64,000 bases of DNA from Meghimatium bilineatum. Its lineage: Eukaryota > Mollusca > Gastropoda > Stylommatophora > Philomycidae. Each line of letters begins with the position of its first letter. The first letter of the stretch is position 1. The notes beneath the pieces were generated by a model. That model saw only the letters and a program-made list of their open reading frames with translations. It was not told the DNA's origin and did not search any database. A program made the position numbers and the translations under genes. This document shows positions 55,605 to 58,189 of the stretch, piece by piece. The stretch covers positions 40,269,237 to 40,333,236 of the forward strand of contig CM067318.1 of the NCBI GenBank assembly GCA_034231615.1, in the 5' to 3' direction.

Positions 55605-57093
55605 CACACGCACACACACGCGCGCGCGCGCGAGTATATAATTTTATTTCATGAATATTTATTCAGTCTGAAGAAATAATGGAGCTAGCTTATGTTGTTT
55701 GCTTTTAAATAATGAAATCCTGCTTCTGTTTTGTGGTCTTTCGTCTGGTGTTGTATTCTCTTATCTGTTGCAATCTGAATACAGTAGAATCAGCAAGTGT
55801 TGCTTTTCTACCTGGGTTTACTCTATAAGTCGAATCTGGAGTTTCTAATCGAGGAAGTCTATCTGGGTCTACTCCATAAGTCGAATCTGGAGTTTCTAAT
55901 CGAGGAAGCTTACCTGGGTCTACTCTATAAGTCGAAGCTGGAGTTTCTAATCAAGGAAGCTTACCTGGGTCTACTCTATAAGTCGAAGCTGGAGTTTCTA
56001 ATCAAGGAAGCTTACATGGGTCTACTCTATAAGTCGAAGCTGGAGTTTCTAATCAAGGAAGCTTACCTGGGTCTACTCTATAAGTCAAATCTGGGGTTTC
56101 TAATCAAGGAAGCTTACTTGGGTCTACTCTATAAGTCGAAGCTGGAGTTTCTAATCAAGGAAGCTTACCTGGGTCTACTCTATAAGTCGAAGCTGGAGTT
56201 TCTAATCAAGGAAGCCTACCTGGGTCTACTCTATAAATCGAAGCTGGAGTTTCTAATCAAGGAAGCTTACCTGGGTCTACTCTATCGAAGCTGGAGTTTA
56301 TAATCAAGGAAGACTACCTGGGTCTACTCTATAAGTCGAAGCTGGAGTTTCTAATCAAGGAAGCCTATCTGGGTCTACTCTATAAGTCGAAGCTGGAGTT
56401 TCTAATCAAGGAAGCTTACCTGGGTCTACTCTATAAGTCGAAGCTGGAGTTTCTAATCAAGGAAGCTTACATGGGTCTACTCTATAAGTCGAAGCTGGAG
56501 TTTCTAATCAAGGAAGCTTACCTGGGTCTACTCTATAAGTCAAATCTGGGGTTTCTAATCAAGGAAGCTTACTTGGGTCTACTCTATAAGTCGAAGCTCG
56601 AGTTTCTAATCAAAGAAGATTACCTGAATCTACTCTATAAGTCAAAGCTCGAGTTTCTAATCAAGGAAGCCTACCTTGGTGTAAATATAAGGTGAATATA
56701 CGTTGTTCGCATGGCCCCACCCCCAATATATTCAATTGTTAAATCCAAGGCACTTCTGAGTCGATACAACTTAGTAACCTAGTACTATTGTCGTTGAGGG
56801 AATTACTAAAGTGACACGTCACAATGCTTCGGACTACAATACACGCGCGCGCGCGCGCACACACACACCTATATTGTAGCGTATATATTCTTAATCAAGA
56901 AACTTAATTTATAAGTGAACGCAATTTGTTTAAACAGTAAAATGTTATCCGATTACCTACCCCTGGCCATGTCATGTACTCCCACATTTAGAAACAACTC
57001 TCTCGTAATTTGGCCATCGTCTTCCGTCTTTGAGAACCATCTTTGACATGGAAACTCATATACCGTAGAAGCCTCCAAGTCATCGATTATAAC
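787..57093 (-). CDS. LOXHD1-like: LOXHD1-like multi-PLAT gene, partial (15 internal exons)
   Basis: Exons in transcript order: 56961-57093, 41264-41520, 38834-38963, 30036-30283, 28533-28668, 26534-26688, 24944-25181, 21912-22105, 19001-19184, 18180-18340, 15708-15794, 13640-13809, 11441-11601, 3452-3606, 787-904. They total 2,527 nt, about 842 codons, with AG acceptors, GT donors and compatible phases at every junction. The product is a chain of PLAT/LH2 beta-sandwich domains, seen from repeated motifs [22 protein letters not shown] and FxCxRWL. An all-PLAT chain is the hallmark of LOXHD1, a protein of sensory hair-cell stereocilia in vertebrates; PLAT domains bind membranes or proteins. The invertebrate role is not known from this sequence. 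Start codon, stop codon, promoter and poly(A) site are outside the window. Another multi-PLAT paralogue is possible; PLAT identity is very secure. Confidence 0.93.
914..1229. repeat. 25-bp minisatellite, about 12.5 copies
   Basis: Unit core is atatagatgtgtcaataag. Copies differ mainly at one or two positions (accat or acaat, gac or gacg). It starts 9 bp upstream of the acceptor edge of exon 787-904, very close to the splice site. Confidence 0.95.
1390..2394 (+). mobile_element. Penelope-like element fossil (GIY-YIG part) with inverted ends
   Basis: Translations carry [20 protein letters not shown] and, downstream, [13 protein letters not shown] with an H...H...GDGH pattern, the GIY-YIG endonuclease part of a Penelope-like retroelement. 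The reverse transcriptase part is absent and the copy is broken. Arms of 77 bp (1439-1515 and 2318-2394) are inverted copies of each other. A 15-bp direct repeat aaggataaactagta lies at 1375-1389 and 2395-2409, a likely target-site duplication. The element is in the intron between exons 14 and 15. Confidence 0.85.
2455..2592 (+). mobile_element. SINE-like repeat, (GAA)n-tail family, diverged copy
   Basis: Shares CTGGACTATAACCTGCTGAT and GGAGTTTGAGAACAAA, ending AAGAAGAAG, with copies at 6565, 10240, 14675, 52800 and (inverted) 61274. The start boundary is uncertain. Confidence 0.65.
2780..3015. repeat. 40-bp minisatellite, 6 copies
   Basis: Unit core gagacacatagtccctatgt followed by ttcacacaagattgcttgtt, with point differences between copies. 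It lies in the intron between exons 14 and 15. Confidence 0.93.
3452..3606 (-). CDS. LOXHD1-like: LOXHD1-like exon 14: N-terminal half of PLAT g
   Basis: 155 bp, codons about 752-803. Reads [38 protein letters not shown] at the donor GTGATT. Same length, phase and cut point as exon 26534-26688, which suggests the two domains share ancestry by exon duplication. Confidence 0.94.
4300..4925 (-). mobile_element. LINE family A 3' fragment with a nested LINE tail
   Basis: On the minus strand it encodes [18 protein letters not shown] and, after frame changes, [12 protein letters not shown], the end of a non-LTR reverse transcriptase ORF. The 3' end runs into (GATA)n at 4300-4318. The same family occurs at 9527, 12295, 27560, 41870, 57140 and 60840. 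It is interrupted by a 253-bp insertion at 4575-4827. Confidence 0.85.
4575..4827 (+). mobile_element. LINE 3' tail with CCHC motif nested in LINE A
   Basis: Plus-strand translation gives [13 protein letters not shown], then [16 protein letters not shown]: the C-x-C-x(8)-H-x(4)-C knuckle found at the C terminus of many Jockey/I-type LINEs. It ends with an AAGGAAGGAAG-type tail. A 10-bp direct repeat agctgtcaca at 4565-4574 and 4828-4837 flanks it, as expected of a target-site duplication. A run of 12-13 G inside has shifted the frame. Confidence 0.8.
5372..5452 (+). mobile_element. Tiny LINE family B fragment
   Basis: Reads [14 protein letters not shown] then a shifted LFYGEF-like segment, matching [20 protein letters not shown] in the longer copy at 7010-8140. 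Confidence 0.6.
5766..6205. repeat. Microsatellite cluster with inverted and direct flanks
   Basis: (TG)n/(TA)n/(CA)n tracts at 5824-5955, (AT)n at 5981-6013 and (TG)n(TA)n(AC)n at 6058-6170. A 33-bp segment at 5766-5798 is repeated inverted at 6014-6046 (one mismatch), and acatgtctgtaa[g/a]gtcgtactcat occurs twice directly, near 5957 and 6180. All small ORFs here are repeat translations. Confidence 0.9.
6565..6752 (+). mobile_element. SINE-like repeat, (GAA)n-tail family
   Basis: Contains GTGACCCAGAAGTCATG, CATTCTCTGGACTAAATCCT and GCAGGAGTTTGAGAACAAA, ending GAAGAAGAAT. The body matches copies at 2455 and 14675. Sequence just upstream, from about 6505 (TGTAAGAGGCAACTAAGG), may be part of the same element. 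Confidence 0.7.
7010..8140 (+). mobile_element. LINE family B reverse-transcriptase 3' half, degenerate
   Basis: Reads [32 protein letters not shown] (the F-A-D-D catalytic box), GLTISTVKT, then [39 protein letters not shown]. Near the 3' end [10 protein letters not shown] resembles a C2H2 finger. At least two frame changes and an in-frame stop break it. The 5' part (endonuclease, palm start) is missing, as in a 5'-truncated LINE. Confidence 0.9.
8780..9120 (+). mobile_element. LINE (I/Jockey-type) reverse-transcriptase N-terminal fragment
   Basis: Reads [50 protein letters not shown], then after a frame change [24 protein letters not shown]...YR is the fingers-domain start of non-LTR reverse transcriptases. 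It may belong to the same family as the RNase H piece at 14870-15290. Confidence 0.8.
9527..9715 (-). mobile_element. LINE family A extreme 3' fragment
   Basis: Minus-strand translation contains [20 protein letters not shown], nearly the same as the copy at 41870-42385, and ends in the family's CTTGACGC...GGCAAACAAGG region. A (GTAA)n/(GTCC)n-rich stretch at 9430-9500 follows. Confidence 0.75.
10051..10208. repeat. 56-bp tandem repeat, 3 copies
   Basis: Unit contains gagaagtggtgtcattgcta and attggattaataaaaggt. The third copy is partial. Confidence 0.85.
10240..10312 (+). mobile_element. SINE-like repeat, truncated copy
   Basis: Keeps CTCTGCTAATCTGCAGGTGT and TTGAGAATGAATGCAGAAGA of the (GAA)n-tail family, the 3' third only. 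Confidence 0.55.
10690..11180 (-). mobile_element. LINE family C 3' fragment
   Basis: Minus-strand pieces read [20 protein letters not shown] and, after frame changes, RRWTSNIKE-like and ending FWKEYVT-like text. Same family as 53341-54155, 19585-19790 and 50038-50130. Degenerate. Confidence 0.7.
11441..11601 (-). CDS. LOXHD1-like: LOXHD1-like exon 13: C-terminal part of PLAT f
   Basis: 161 bp, codons about 698-751. Reads [36 protein letters not shown], then [20 protein letters not shown] stands where other domains have FxCxRWL, so the usual Cys is replaced by Ile or Asp. Acceptor TTTCAG, donor GTAAAA, phase 2 in and phase 1 out. Confidence 0.9.
12070..12250. repeat. 53-54-bp tandem repeat, 3 copies
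   Basis: Unit contains caacctctagcttaaaca and gtggaagtgttt, beginning with catag at 12084, 12137 and 12191. Confidence 0.85.
12295..12435 (+). mobile_element. Short LINE family A fragment
   Basis: Reads [20 protein letters not shown], matching [17 protein letters not shown] in the copy at 41870. Only about 140 bp remain. Confidence 0.7.
13330..13510. repeat. 42-bp minisatellite, 4 copies
   Basis: Unit core cttgggcacttgatgtaaaa, then acttgttattcaaatgacca. Since 42 is a multiple of three the minus frame stays open; the resulting small ORF is not evidence of a gene. Confidence 0.9.
13640..13809 (-). CDS. LOXHD1-like: LOXHD1-like exon 12: basic and Ser-rich linker inserted in PLAT f
   Basis: 170 bp, codons about 642-697. 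Reads [20 protein letters not shown], then RRKSILE, an acidic stretch [10 protein letters not shown], and [12 protein letters not shown]. It has no PLAT motif and looks disordered. RRKS occurs twice, a consensus for basophilic kinases such as PKA. It sits between GWYLEK and YWFFIDKWF, so it splits one PLAT domain. Strong acceptor (CCTCAG) and donor (GTAAGT). 170 is not a multiple of three, so skipping this exon alone would break the frame. Confidence 0.85.
13885..14110. repeat. About 46-bp tandem repeat, 4-5 copies
   Basis: Unit core gttacatcagtggaaaatat then gttactagattagctaaaaa with a variable A run. It starts about 75 bp upstream of exon 13640-13809. Confidence 0.9.
14325..14403. repeat. 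18-bp tandem repeat
   Basis: Alternating cagtcatttct and cagtcagttct, about four units. Confidence 0.85.
14675..14838 (+). mobile_element. SINE-like repeat, (GAA)n-tail family
   Basis: Contains GTCAAAGTGACCAAAACGTC, GTTCTCCAGACTATATCCTG and GCAGGAGTTTGAGATTGAAT, ending GCAGAAGAAG. Diverged. Confidence 0.65.
14870..15290 (-). mobile_element. LINE (I-type) RNase H end, degenerate
   Basis: In one minus frame it reads [27 protein letters not shown], the GHxGVxGNExAD end of an RNase H domain with Asn where Asp is usual. After a frame change come [15 protein letters not shown] and [18 protein letters not shown]. It is the 3' end of an RNase H-bearing non-LTR element. Confidence 0.82.
15708..15794 (-). 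CDS. LOXHD1-like: LOXHD1-like exon 11: short middle exon of PLAT f
   Basis: 87 bp, 29 codons, phase 0 at both ends. Reads [20 protein letters not shown] and ALSGWYLEK before a GTTAGT donor. Because its length is a multiple of three, skipping it would keep the frame but remove central PLAT strands; whether that happens cannot be seen here. Confidence 0.9.
15795..17270. other. Intron part with nothing recognised
   Basis: Sequence between exon 15708-15794 and the 17-bp array at 17275. Only short ORFs, with no domain or transposon motif found. Confidence 0.5.
17275..17395. repeat. 17-bp minisatellite, about 7 copies
   Basis: Unit tgatagtgtagtaagta with one-base variants. Confidence 0.92.
17595..17945. 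repeat. Duplicated hairpin block with a G-quadruplex-type tract
   Basis: Two direct copies of about 170 bp (from about 17595 and 17767), each with a G-rich arm, ttagacctaatcctaac at the turn, and a C-rich arm able to pair with it. The first copy has at least four G runs of three or more within 17663-17689. Confidence 0.8.
18060..18165. repeat. About 50-bp tandem duplication
   Basis: actagtaatgtcaaacataa occurs twice with similar flanks, directly next to the donor side of exon 18180-18340. Confidence 0.8.
18180..18340 (-). CDS. LOXHD1-like: LOXHD1-like exon 10: N-terminal part of PLAT f
   Basis: 161 bp, codons about 559-612. Reads [41 protein letters not shown]. The donor is GTCAGA, weaker than the others, but the join to exon 15708-15794 restores [14 protein letters not shown] exactly in phase 0. 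Confidence 0.92.
18669..18899. repeat. Dispersed repeat, copy 1 of an inverted pair
   Basis: About 230 bp, repeated inverted at 25671-25921 with high identity (tccatcacaagtgatagcct and its complement, among many blocks). It contains atacagggtgtctatgaa, resembling the end of a Tc1/mariner-like DNA transposon. It may be a non-autonomous DNA element; no ORF. Confidence 0.85.
19001..19184 (-). CDS. LOXHD1-like: LOXHD1-like exon 9: C-terminal part of PLAT e
   Basis: 184 bp, codons about 498-558. Reads [20 protein letters not shown], then [20 protein letters not shown]. The aromatic GWFLD strand is changed to SAWLLDEV and the acidic loop is short. Phase 0 in, phase 1 out at GTGAGTAC. Confidence 0.94.
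19420..19550 (+). repeat. Dispersed repeat related to 25525-25675
   Basis: Both contain ataaccaaattggac and a following gtct...gttgaaaagg-like block in the same orientation. Family unknown. Confidence 0.5.
19585..19790 (+). mobile_element. LINE family C 3' fragment
   Basis: Reads [20 protein letters not shown], an in-frame stop, [15 protein letters not shown] and the end TTFCKGQVT, parallel to [20 protein letters not shown] in the copy at 53341. Confidence 0.8.
19800..20035. repeat. About 42-bp tandem repeat, 5-6 copies
   Basis: Unit core caaatttacagagacaaagt then taatatgatttattaaaaaa. Confidence 0.92.
20146..20455. repeat. 53-bp minisatellite, about 6 copies
   Basis: Unit contains cggacagtttattctgttta and gacagtttacatttattatc. 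Near-identical copies indicate recent spread. Confidence 0.94.
20690..21815. repeat. 43-47-bp minisatellite, about 24 copies
   Basis: Unit core acatgataatccccagggat then tgctccttatttctctgttc. Early units (to about 20820) lack the ctaccttc segment and are 43 bp; later ones are 47 bp, showing the order of growth. It ends about 95 bp from exon 21912-22105. Confidence 0.95.
21912..22105 (-). CDS. LOXHD1-like: LOXHD1-like exon 8: N-terminal part of PLAT e
   Basis: 194 bp, codons about 433-497. Reads [50 protein letters not shown]. The domain is cut after DIGK rather than after FEKG(Q), an intron position different from PLAT d and g. The 36-bp minisatellite fills the intron 5' of it. Confidence 0.95.
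22206..24525. repeat. 36-bp minisatellite, about 64 copies, with higher-order repeat
   Basis: Unit contains atcacgtggttaacatgttg then agtcatgcatgaaact or agtcacacatgaaatt. Most copies carry the palindromes CACGTG and GTTAAC plus TGAGTCA. Thirty-six is a multiple of three, so the minus frame is open for 793 codons ([12 protein letters not shown] per unit); this is arithmetic, not evidence of a gene. Rare variants recur 792 bp (22 units) apart. A stray diverged unit lies near 24895-24930. Confidence 0.97.
24740..24875. repeat. (GT)n-rich microsatellite
   Basis: Impure GT repeats with a short GA run at 24780-24792, between the 36-bp array and exon 24944-25181. Confidence 0.9.
24944..25181 (-). 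CDS. LOXHD1-like: LOXHD1-like exon 7: C-terminal half of PLAT d
   Basis: 238 bp, codons about 354-432. Reads [58 protein letters not shown]. This is the most canonical PLAT half in the window. Phase 0 in, phase 1 out at GTAAGTTT. Confidence 0.96.
25525..25670 (+). repeat. Dispersed repeat related to 19420-19550
   Basis: Shares ataaccaaattggac and neighbouring blocks in the same orientation. Family unknown. Confidence 0.5.
25671..25921. repeat. Dispersed repeat, copy 2 of an inverted pair
   Basis: Reverse complement of 18669-18899, with about 20 extra bases near catctcagaggtatagtaac. It lies in the intron 5' of exon 24944-25181. Confidence 0.85.
25922..26310. repeat. About 48-bp minisatellite, 7-8 copies
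   Basis: Unit contains gattagcatgtcagaaacta then gagtatagcaataaag. It appears to have grown out of the edge of the adjacent dispersed repeat, which already has gggttaggattagcat. Confidence 0.9.
26534..26688 (-). CDS. LOXHD1-like: LOXHD1-like exon 6: N-terminal half of PLAT d
   Basis: 155 bp, codons about 302-353. Reads [30 protein letters not shown], and NKFEKGQ at the donor GTATGA. The usual GTDA is GTNA, so one Asp expected in the calcium loop is Asn. Its length and phases equal those of exon 3452-3606, which cuts its PLAT domain at the same place. Confidence 0.95.
27560..27790 (+). mobile_element. LINE family A 3' fragment
   Basis: Reads [34 protein letters not shown], then a shifted end with [10 protein letters not shown] and an ATAGATAG tail. 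Closest to the copy at 60840-61930. Confidence 0.85.
28183..28500 (+). mobile_element. Unclassified dispersed element, copy 1
   Basis: Starts with three tandem copies of gaaacaaactatacattatt, then a unique body with ctctcagtgtgttacgcaca, accagaagctgtatg, and tcacgtgatatgg near the end. The body and the tandem head recur at 42395-42690. No ORF; probably non-autonomous. Confidence 0.7.
28533..28668 (-). CDS. LOXHD1-like: LOXHD1-like exon 5: C-terminal part of PLAT c
   Basis: 136 bp, codons about 257-301. Reads [20 protein letters not shown] and [14 protein letters not shown], the typical F-x-C-x-RWL strand and acidic loop. Phase 0 in, phase 1 out (GTGAGTAT). A dispersed repeat element ends about 30 bp downstream of the donor. 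Confidence 0.93.
28880..29062. repeat. 33-bp minisatellite, 5 copies
   Basis: Unit contains agcagaacacaagagatttc then aatgtttactacta. Confidence 0.92.
29553..29612 (+). ncRNA. tRNA-like sequence, probable SINE head
   Basis: Contains AATGGTTCAGTGATTAATGT (A-box-like), ACTGGCTTTATATGCCAG (a possible anticodon stem) and GATCAAACTCT (weak B box). It is too degenerate to call a functional tRNA. Confidence 0.4.
29613..29930. repeat. 34-bp minisatellite, about 9 copies
   Basis: Unit agttaactctcagttttagc then acaatattgtaaca. It begins at the end of the tRNA-like block, whose caaactctcag is its first partial unit. Confidence 0.94.
30036..30283 (-). CDS. LOXHD1-like: LOXHD1-like exon 4: most of PLAT c
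   Basis: 248 bp, codons about 174-256. Motifs: [59 protein letters not shown]. The usual IGHD is VWHD here. Donor GTGAGT follows WHLDK in phase 0; the acceptor AG precedes the last two bases of a split Gln codon. Confidence 0.95.
30310..30412. repeat. 28-bp tandem repeat, 4 copies
   Basis: Unit contains cacagtaatcacaacatgaa then tagataa. It sits between exon 30036-30283 and the 8.1-kb satellite. Confidence 0.88.
30418..38497. repeat. 29-bp satellite, about 278 copies over 8.1 kb
   Basis: Unit tcttcaacatccaacaatca then ctgag plus a variable four-base end: tgag, tgac, ggag, ggac or gaac; rarer 30-bp units end gggaagc. A second variable site is catcc or catca. Variant order shows higher-order repeats: the gggaagcc variant at 35491 and 35666 returns at 37901 and 38076. 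It lies wholly in the intron between exons 3 and 4. Twenty-nine is not a multiple of three, so no ORF forms. Confidence 0.98.
38596..38708. repeat. About 31-bp tandem repeat, 4 copies
   Basis: Unit catactttaactttttctca then cagtcatttc. Confidence 0.88.
38834..38963 (-). CDS. LOXHD1-like: LOXHD1-like exon 3: C-terminal part of PLAT b
   Basis: 130 bp, codons about 131-173. Reads [18 protein letters not shown], then [13 protein letters not shown] and a basic tail LRKQKEK. It starts in phase 0 and ends in phase 1 at GTAAGATT. The basic tail, with five Lys/Arg close together, is the linker to PLAT c. The 8.1-kb 29-bp satellite lies in the intron just 3' of this exon. Confidence 0.92.
39150..39315. 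repeat. 36-bp tandem repeat, 4 copies
   Basis: Unit gtgtgaccaataaatggatg then gctgattggtttaaga. Confidence 0.9.
39391..40722. repeat. 38-bp minisatellite, about 35 copies
   Basis: Unit agattccctacaatgtcagc then caagtatgtagccaagac or caagtggctgaccaagac. The two unit types are mixed, with mainly the tatgtagcc type at the left and the tggctg type at the right. ORFs across it are repeat translations. Confidence 0.95.
41264..41520 (-). CDS. LOXHD1-like: LOXHD1-like exon 2: N-terminal two thirds of PLAT b
   Basis: 257 bp, codons about 45-130. Motifs in order: [56 protein letters not shown]. The acceptor is in phase 1 and the donor GTGAGT in phase 0. Joining to the next exon gives [14 protein letters not shown], which continues the domain without a gap. 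The GTD and GHD loops carry the acidic residues usually placed at PLAT calcium sites. Confidence 0.95.
41655..41740. repeat. Poly-C tracts
   Basis: Several runs of 8-13 C. Similar C runs lie at 43349-43395, and a G run at 45076. Confidence 0.9.
41870..42385 (+). mobile_element. LINE family A 3' fragment, fairly intact
   Basis: Reads [51 protein letters not shown], then shifted frames with [20 protein letters not shown]. The 3' end has CCCTGATGCCGCAAGGC and a GATAGAGAGAG tail. A short gccagactggctataaa duplication is inside. Confidence 0.88.
42395..42690 (+). mobile_element. Unclassified dispersed element, copy 2
   Basis: Parallels 28183-28500: two tandem head units (aaatcatatattatttaacg), gaactttcgcta, atctcagtgtgttgcgtgca, cggaagctgtatg and tgaacacgtgaggtgg. 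It directly follows the LINE A copy. Confidence 0.7.
42885..43605. repeat. Degenerate about 45-bp repeats in two blocks
   Basis: aaacatcaagatacaac and tttcttgattaa recur at 42885-43010 and again at 43400-43605. The roughly 390 bp between them is unrelated and looks inserted, with C runs at its right end. Confidence 0.7.
43610..45400. other. Mostly unrecognised intron sequence
   Basis: Holds a (TAATAG)n tract at 44020-44060 and, at 44067-44100, a 33-bp match (one mismatch) to the start of the Penelope-like copy at 45415. No exon or other domain found. Confidence 0.5.
45410..46787 (+). mobile_element. Penelope-like element fossil, RT end plus GIY-YIG part
   Basis: Translations show [15 protein letters not shown] and [17 protein letters not shown] from the reverse transcriptase end, then [20 protein letters not shown], and the GIY-YIG part with [11 protein letters not shown]. 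The order and the 3' end (gacagtgatagtgtg) match the copy at 1390-2394. It is broken in several places and 5'-truncated. Confidence 0.85.
46788..47810. other. Unrecognised intron sequence
   Basis: No exon, array or transposon domain recognised. Confidence 0.5.
47815..47925 (-). mobile_element. tRNA-derived SINE head with (ATC)n tail
   Basis: Minus strand reads TATGGCGTAGTGGTTAAGTC (A box) and AAGTTCAGATCC (B box), 30-35 bases apart, followed by an (ATC)n tract. This is the layout of a short tRNA-derived SINE rather than a tRNA gene. Confidence 0.6.
48205..49065 (+). repeat. Tandem array derived from a LINE tail
   Basis: Unit about 50-60 bp with aaaacaatactgcagggaac then agttgaaggtggaagaagca. 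In one frame it reads [17 protein letters not shown]-terminal text. Two unit types (agttgaaggtgg and ggttgaagaa) alternate, and a block of about 220 bp is duplicated (48210-48600). Confidence 0.85.
49066..49250 (+). mobile_element. LINE family G extreme 3' tail
   Basis: Reads [16 protein letters not shown] and, one frame over, [12 protein letters not shown]. The 57-bp end (gatagaaatcattgggggac) is itself duplicated at 49148 and 49196. It is the natural continuation of the array to its left. Confidence 0.75.
49410..49503. repeat. 25-bp tandem repeat, 4 copies
   Basis: Unit agttaaaaacatgaagagca then ataaa. Confidence 0.9.
50038..50130 (-). mobile_element. LINE family C terminal scrap
   Basis: About 90 bp almost identical to 53340-53430 (gacgtattccttccagaacg), the last codons FWKEYVT and stop. 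Confidence 0.8.
50195..50262. repeat. 13-bp tandem repeat, 5 copies
   Basis: Unit gatgaggctgaaa. Confidence 0.92.
50340..50872 (+). mobile_element. LINE endonuclease-domain end and linker
   Basis: Reads [16 protein letters not shown], then after a stop [13 protein letters not shown] and [13 protein letters not shown]. The S-D-H motif with the preceding D-LALVS strand is the end of an APE-type endonuclease. The following [16 protein letters not shown] is the usual linker before the reverse transcriptase, which is missing. Confidence 0.7.
51235..51460 (+). mobile_element. LINE family D 3' end
   Basis: Reads [11 protein letters not shown]-like then [54 protein letters not shown]...GRQ...RDRE.W is a common LINE C terminus. 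Confidence 0.75.
51555..51760 (+). mobile_element. LINE family E 3' end with (GAT)n tail
   Basis: Reads [40 protein letters not shown], and ends in TTGATGATGATGATG. Confidence 0.75.
51868..51945. repeat. 26-bp tandem repeat, 3 copies
   Basis: Unit cagatgtgaaataaaaacac then ggaact. Confidence 0.9.
52195..52338. repeat. 39-bp tandem repeat, 3-4 copies
   Basis: Unit ttttttcaattaatcacctg then aagcttcgatctctccta. Confidence 0.9.
52800..52956 (+). mobile_element. SINE-like repeat, full-length copy
   Basis: About 157 bp from GAAGACGGATGTGTCGGG to the (GAA)n tail, in step with the 158-bp copy at 61274-61431. Direct repeats gaatttaaat at 52790-52799 and 52957-52966 suggest a 10-bp target-site duplication, though one end overlaps the tail. 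Confidence 0.75.
53341..54155 (-). mobile_element. LINE family C, best-preserved copy
   Basis: Upstream frame: [39 protein letters not shown], with the Y-A-D-D catalytic box. One frame change near 53970, then 195 open codons: [68 protein letters not shown], ending FWKEYVT. 5'-truncated. The long open stretch suggests a younger insertion than its neighbours. Confidence 0.9.
54265..54520 (+). mobile_element. Possible DDE DNA-transposon N-terminal fragment
   Basis: Reads [50 protein letters not shown]. The FDKD..RR..F...... pattern recalls the helical N-terminal region of some transposase-like proteins. This is a weak resemblance; no catalytic DDE part follows. Confidence 0.3.
54540..55340. other. 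Unrecognised intron sequence
   Basis: No exon, array or transposon motif recognised. Confidence 0.5.
55345..55545. repeat. About 42-bp tandem repeat, 4-5 copies
   Basis: Unit tgtttgaggcatcacagaac then gatgtgtaaatagatgtggg. Confidence 0.9.
55552..55633. repeat. Alternating purine-pyrimidine tract (Z-DNA type)
   Basis: (CAGA)n, (CGCA)n, (CA)n then (CG)n at 55619-55632. A similar (CG)n(CA)n tract is at 56843-56868. Confidence 0.9.
55795..56690. repeat. 51-bp minisatellite, about 17-18 copies
   Basis: Unit ctgggtctactctataagtc then gaagctggagtttctaatca and aggaagcttac. Fifty-one is 17 codons, so a plus frame reads [17 protein letters not shown] for long stretches; a shortened unit near 56280 breaks it. 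It is antisense to the host gene and intronic, so not called as coding. Confidence 0.95.
56961..57093 (-). CDS. LOXHD1-like: LOXHD1-like exon 1 of window: C-terminal half of PLAT a
   Basis: 133 bp, codons 1-44 of the visible product. It reads VIIDDLEAS, then YEFPCQRWF and [10 protein letters not shown], the last strands of a PLAT domain. It begins in phase 0 after an AG acceptor and ends in phase 1 at a GTAGGT donor. The N-terminal half of this domain must lie in an exon further 5', which was not found up to 64,000. The split Gly codon joins exon 41264-41520 to give [11 protein letters not shown]. Confidence 0.9.
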
Positions 57094-57139
57094 CTGCACA
57101 TGATATAAATTTAAAAAAATAAGAAAACTGAATTGGAAT

Positions 57140-58100
57140 TGATCTATCTATCTATTGTCTTTTCCACAAATGCTGTCAGTTTTCTGTATTTTACCAATTT
57201 GTTGCGCTTGATATGATCAGTCCGTGGTTTTTAACAATATCCCTGATTGAATCTTCCCACCTTGTCCTTCATCTTTCTTTGTCGCCGTTCTTTCTGTTGT
57301 TGTACGTCTGGACGGCTGGTTGTGATGGATACATTCGTATAATGTGTCCGAGCTAGTCGATCTGCTGTCTTTCTATATATTGTGTGCATGATATGGTCCT
57401 TACTATCTTTATGATTTCATTTCTCATTAGGTCTCTTTTGGTGACTTTTATAGCCTTTCTCATGCATTTCATCTCGCATGTTGTAATCTTTCTCAAGAGT
57501 GTTGACGTCAGTAGCCATGTCTGGCACTGGTAACAAAATACTGGAATAAAGATGGTGTTTATCTGTCGTTTGGTCGTCATGTTGAGTTTTTATGCAGCGG
57601 TGACAGTTGGTAAAAGCTGGTTACAGCGTTTGCTTTTTGGCATATCATCTCAATTTCTCTATCAATTTTGCCGTCTTCTGTAAAAATGCTTCCTATATAT
57701 TTAAATTCTGTTGTCTTTTATAATTTTGAGCCATTTACATACACATTTAGCTGTTCTGTTTGCATATTTTCATCAGCAGGAGTAGATATGCTTACAGACG
57801 ATGATATACAGACAAAAGCAGATATGCAAACAGACGATGATATATAGTTTCTGATTTTGAAGTGTTTAATCTCTTATTGTATTCTTCGCACGTTGCCTGT
57901 AATGAATGTGTGTGCCTCTGTAGTTCGTCTTCAGTTTCATATACTAGACCTTGATCATCTGCGAAGACTAGATCGCGCAGAGAGTTACCTAGATCTCTTG
58001 TTGTTTCTATGATGTGTTTGCTTCTTGCTTCTGCCTCTCTCGCAATCTTGTACATGTATGTAACAAACAAAAGTGGTGATATGAATTGATATACAAGCAA
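57140..58100 (-). mobile_element. LINE family A-like, RT core to 3' end, degenerate
   Basis: Minus strand reads MYKIAREAEARSKHI, NSLRDLVFADDQGLVYETED (F-A-D-D box), then IFIPVFCYQCQTW, EMKCMRKAIKVTKRDLMRNE, LGHIIRMYPSQPAVQ and a (GATA)n tail at 57140-57155. The copy is broken in several places. It begins about 50 bp upstream of exon 56961-57093. Confidence 0.85.
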
Positions 58101-58189
58101 AACATTGTAATATACACAGCGATAATGAAACTATAACATTCGTGAGTATAAGTAAAAGTAAGTAAAGTAACCCATAGCATTATTAATGA

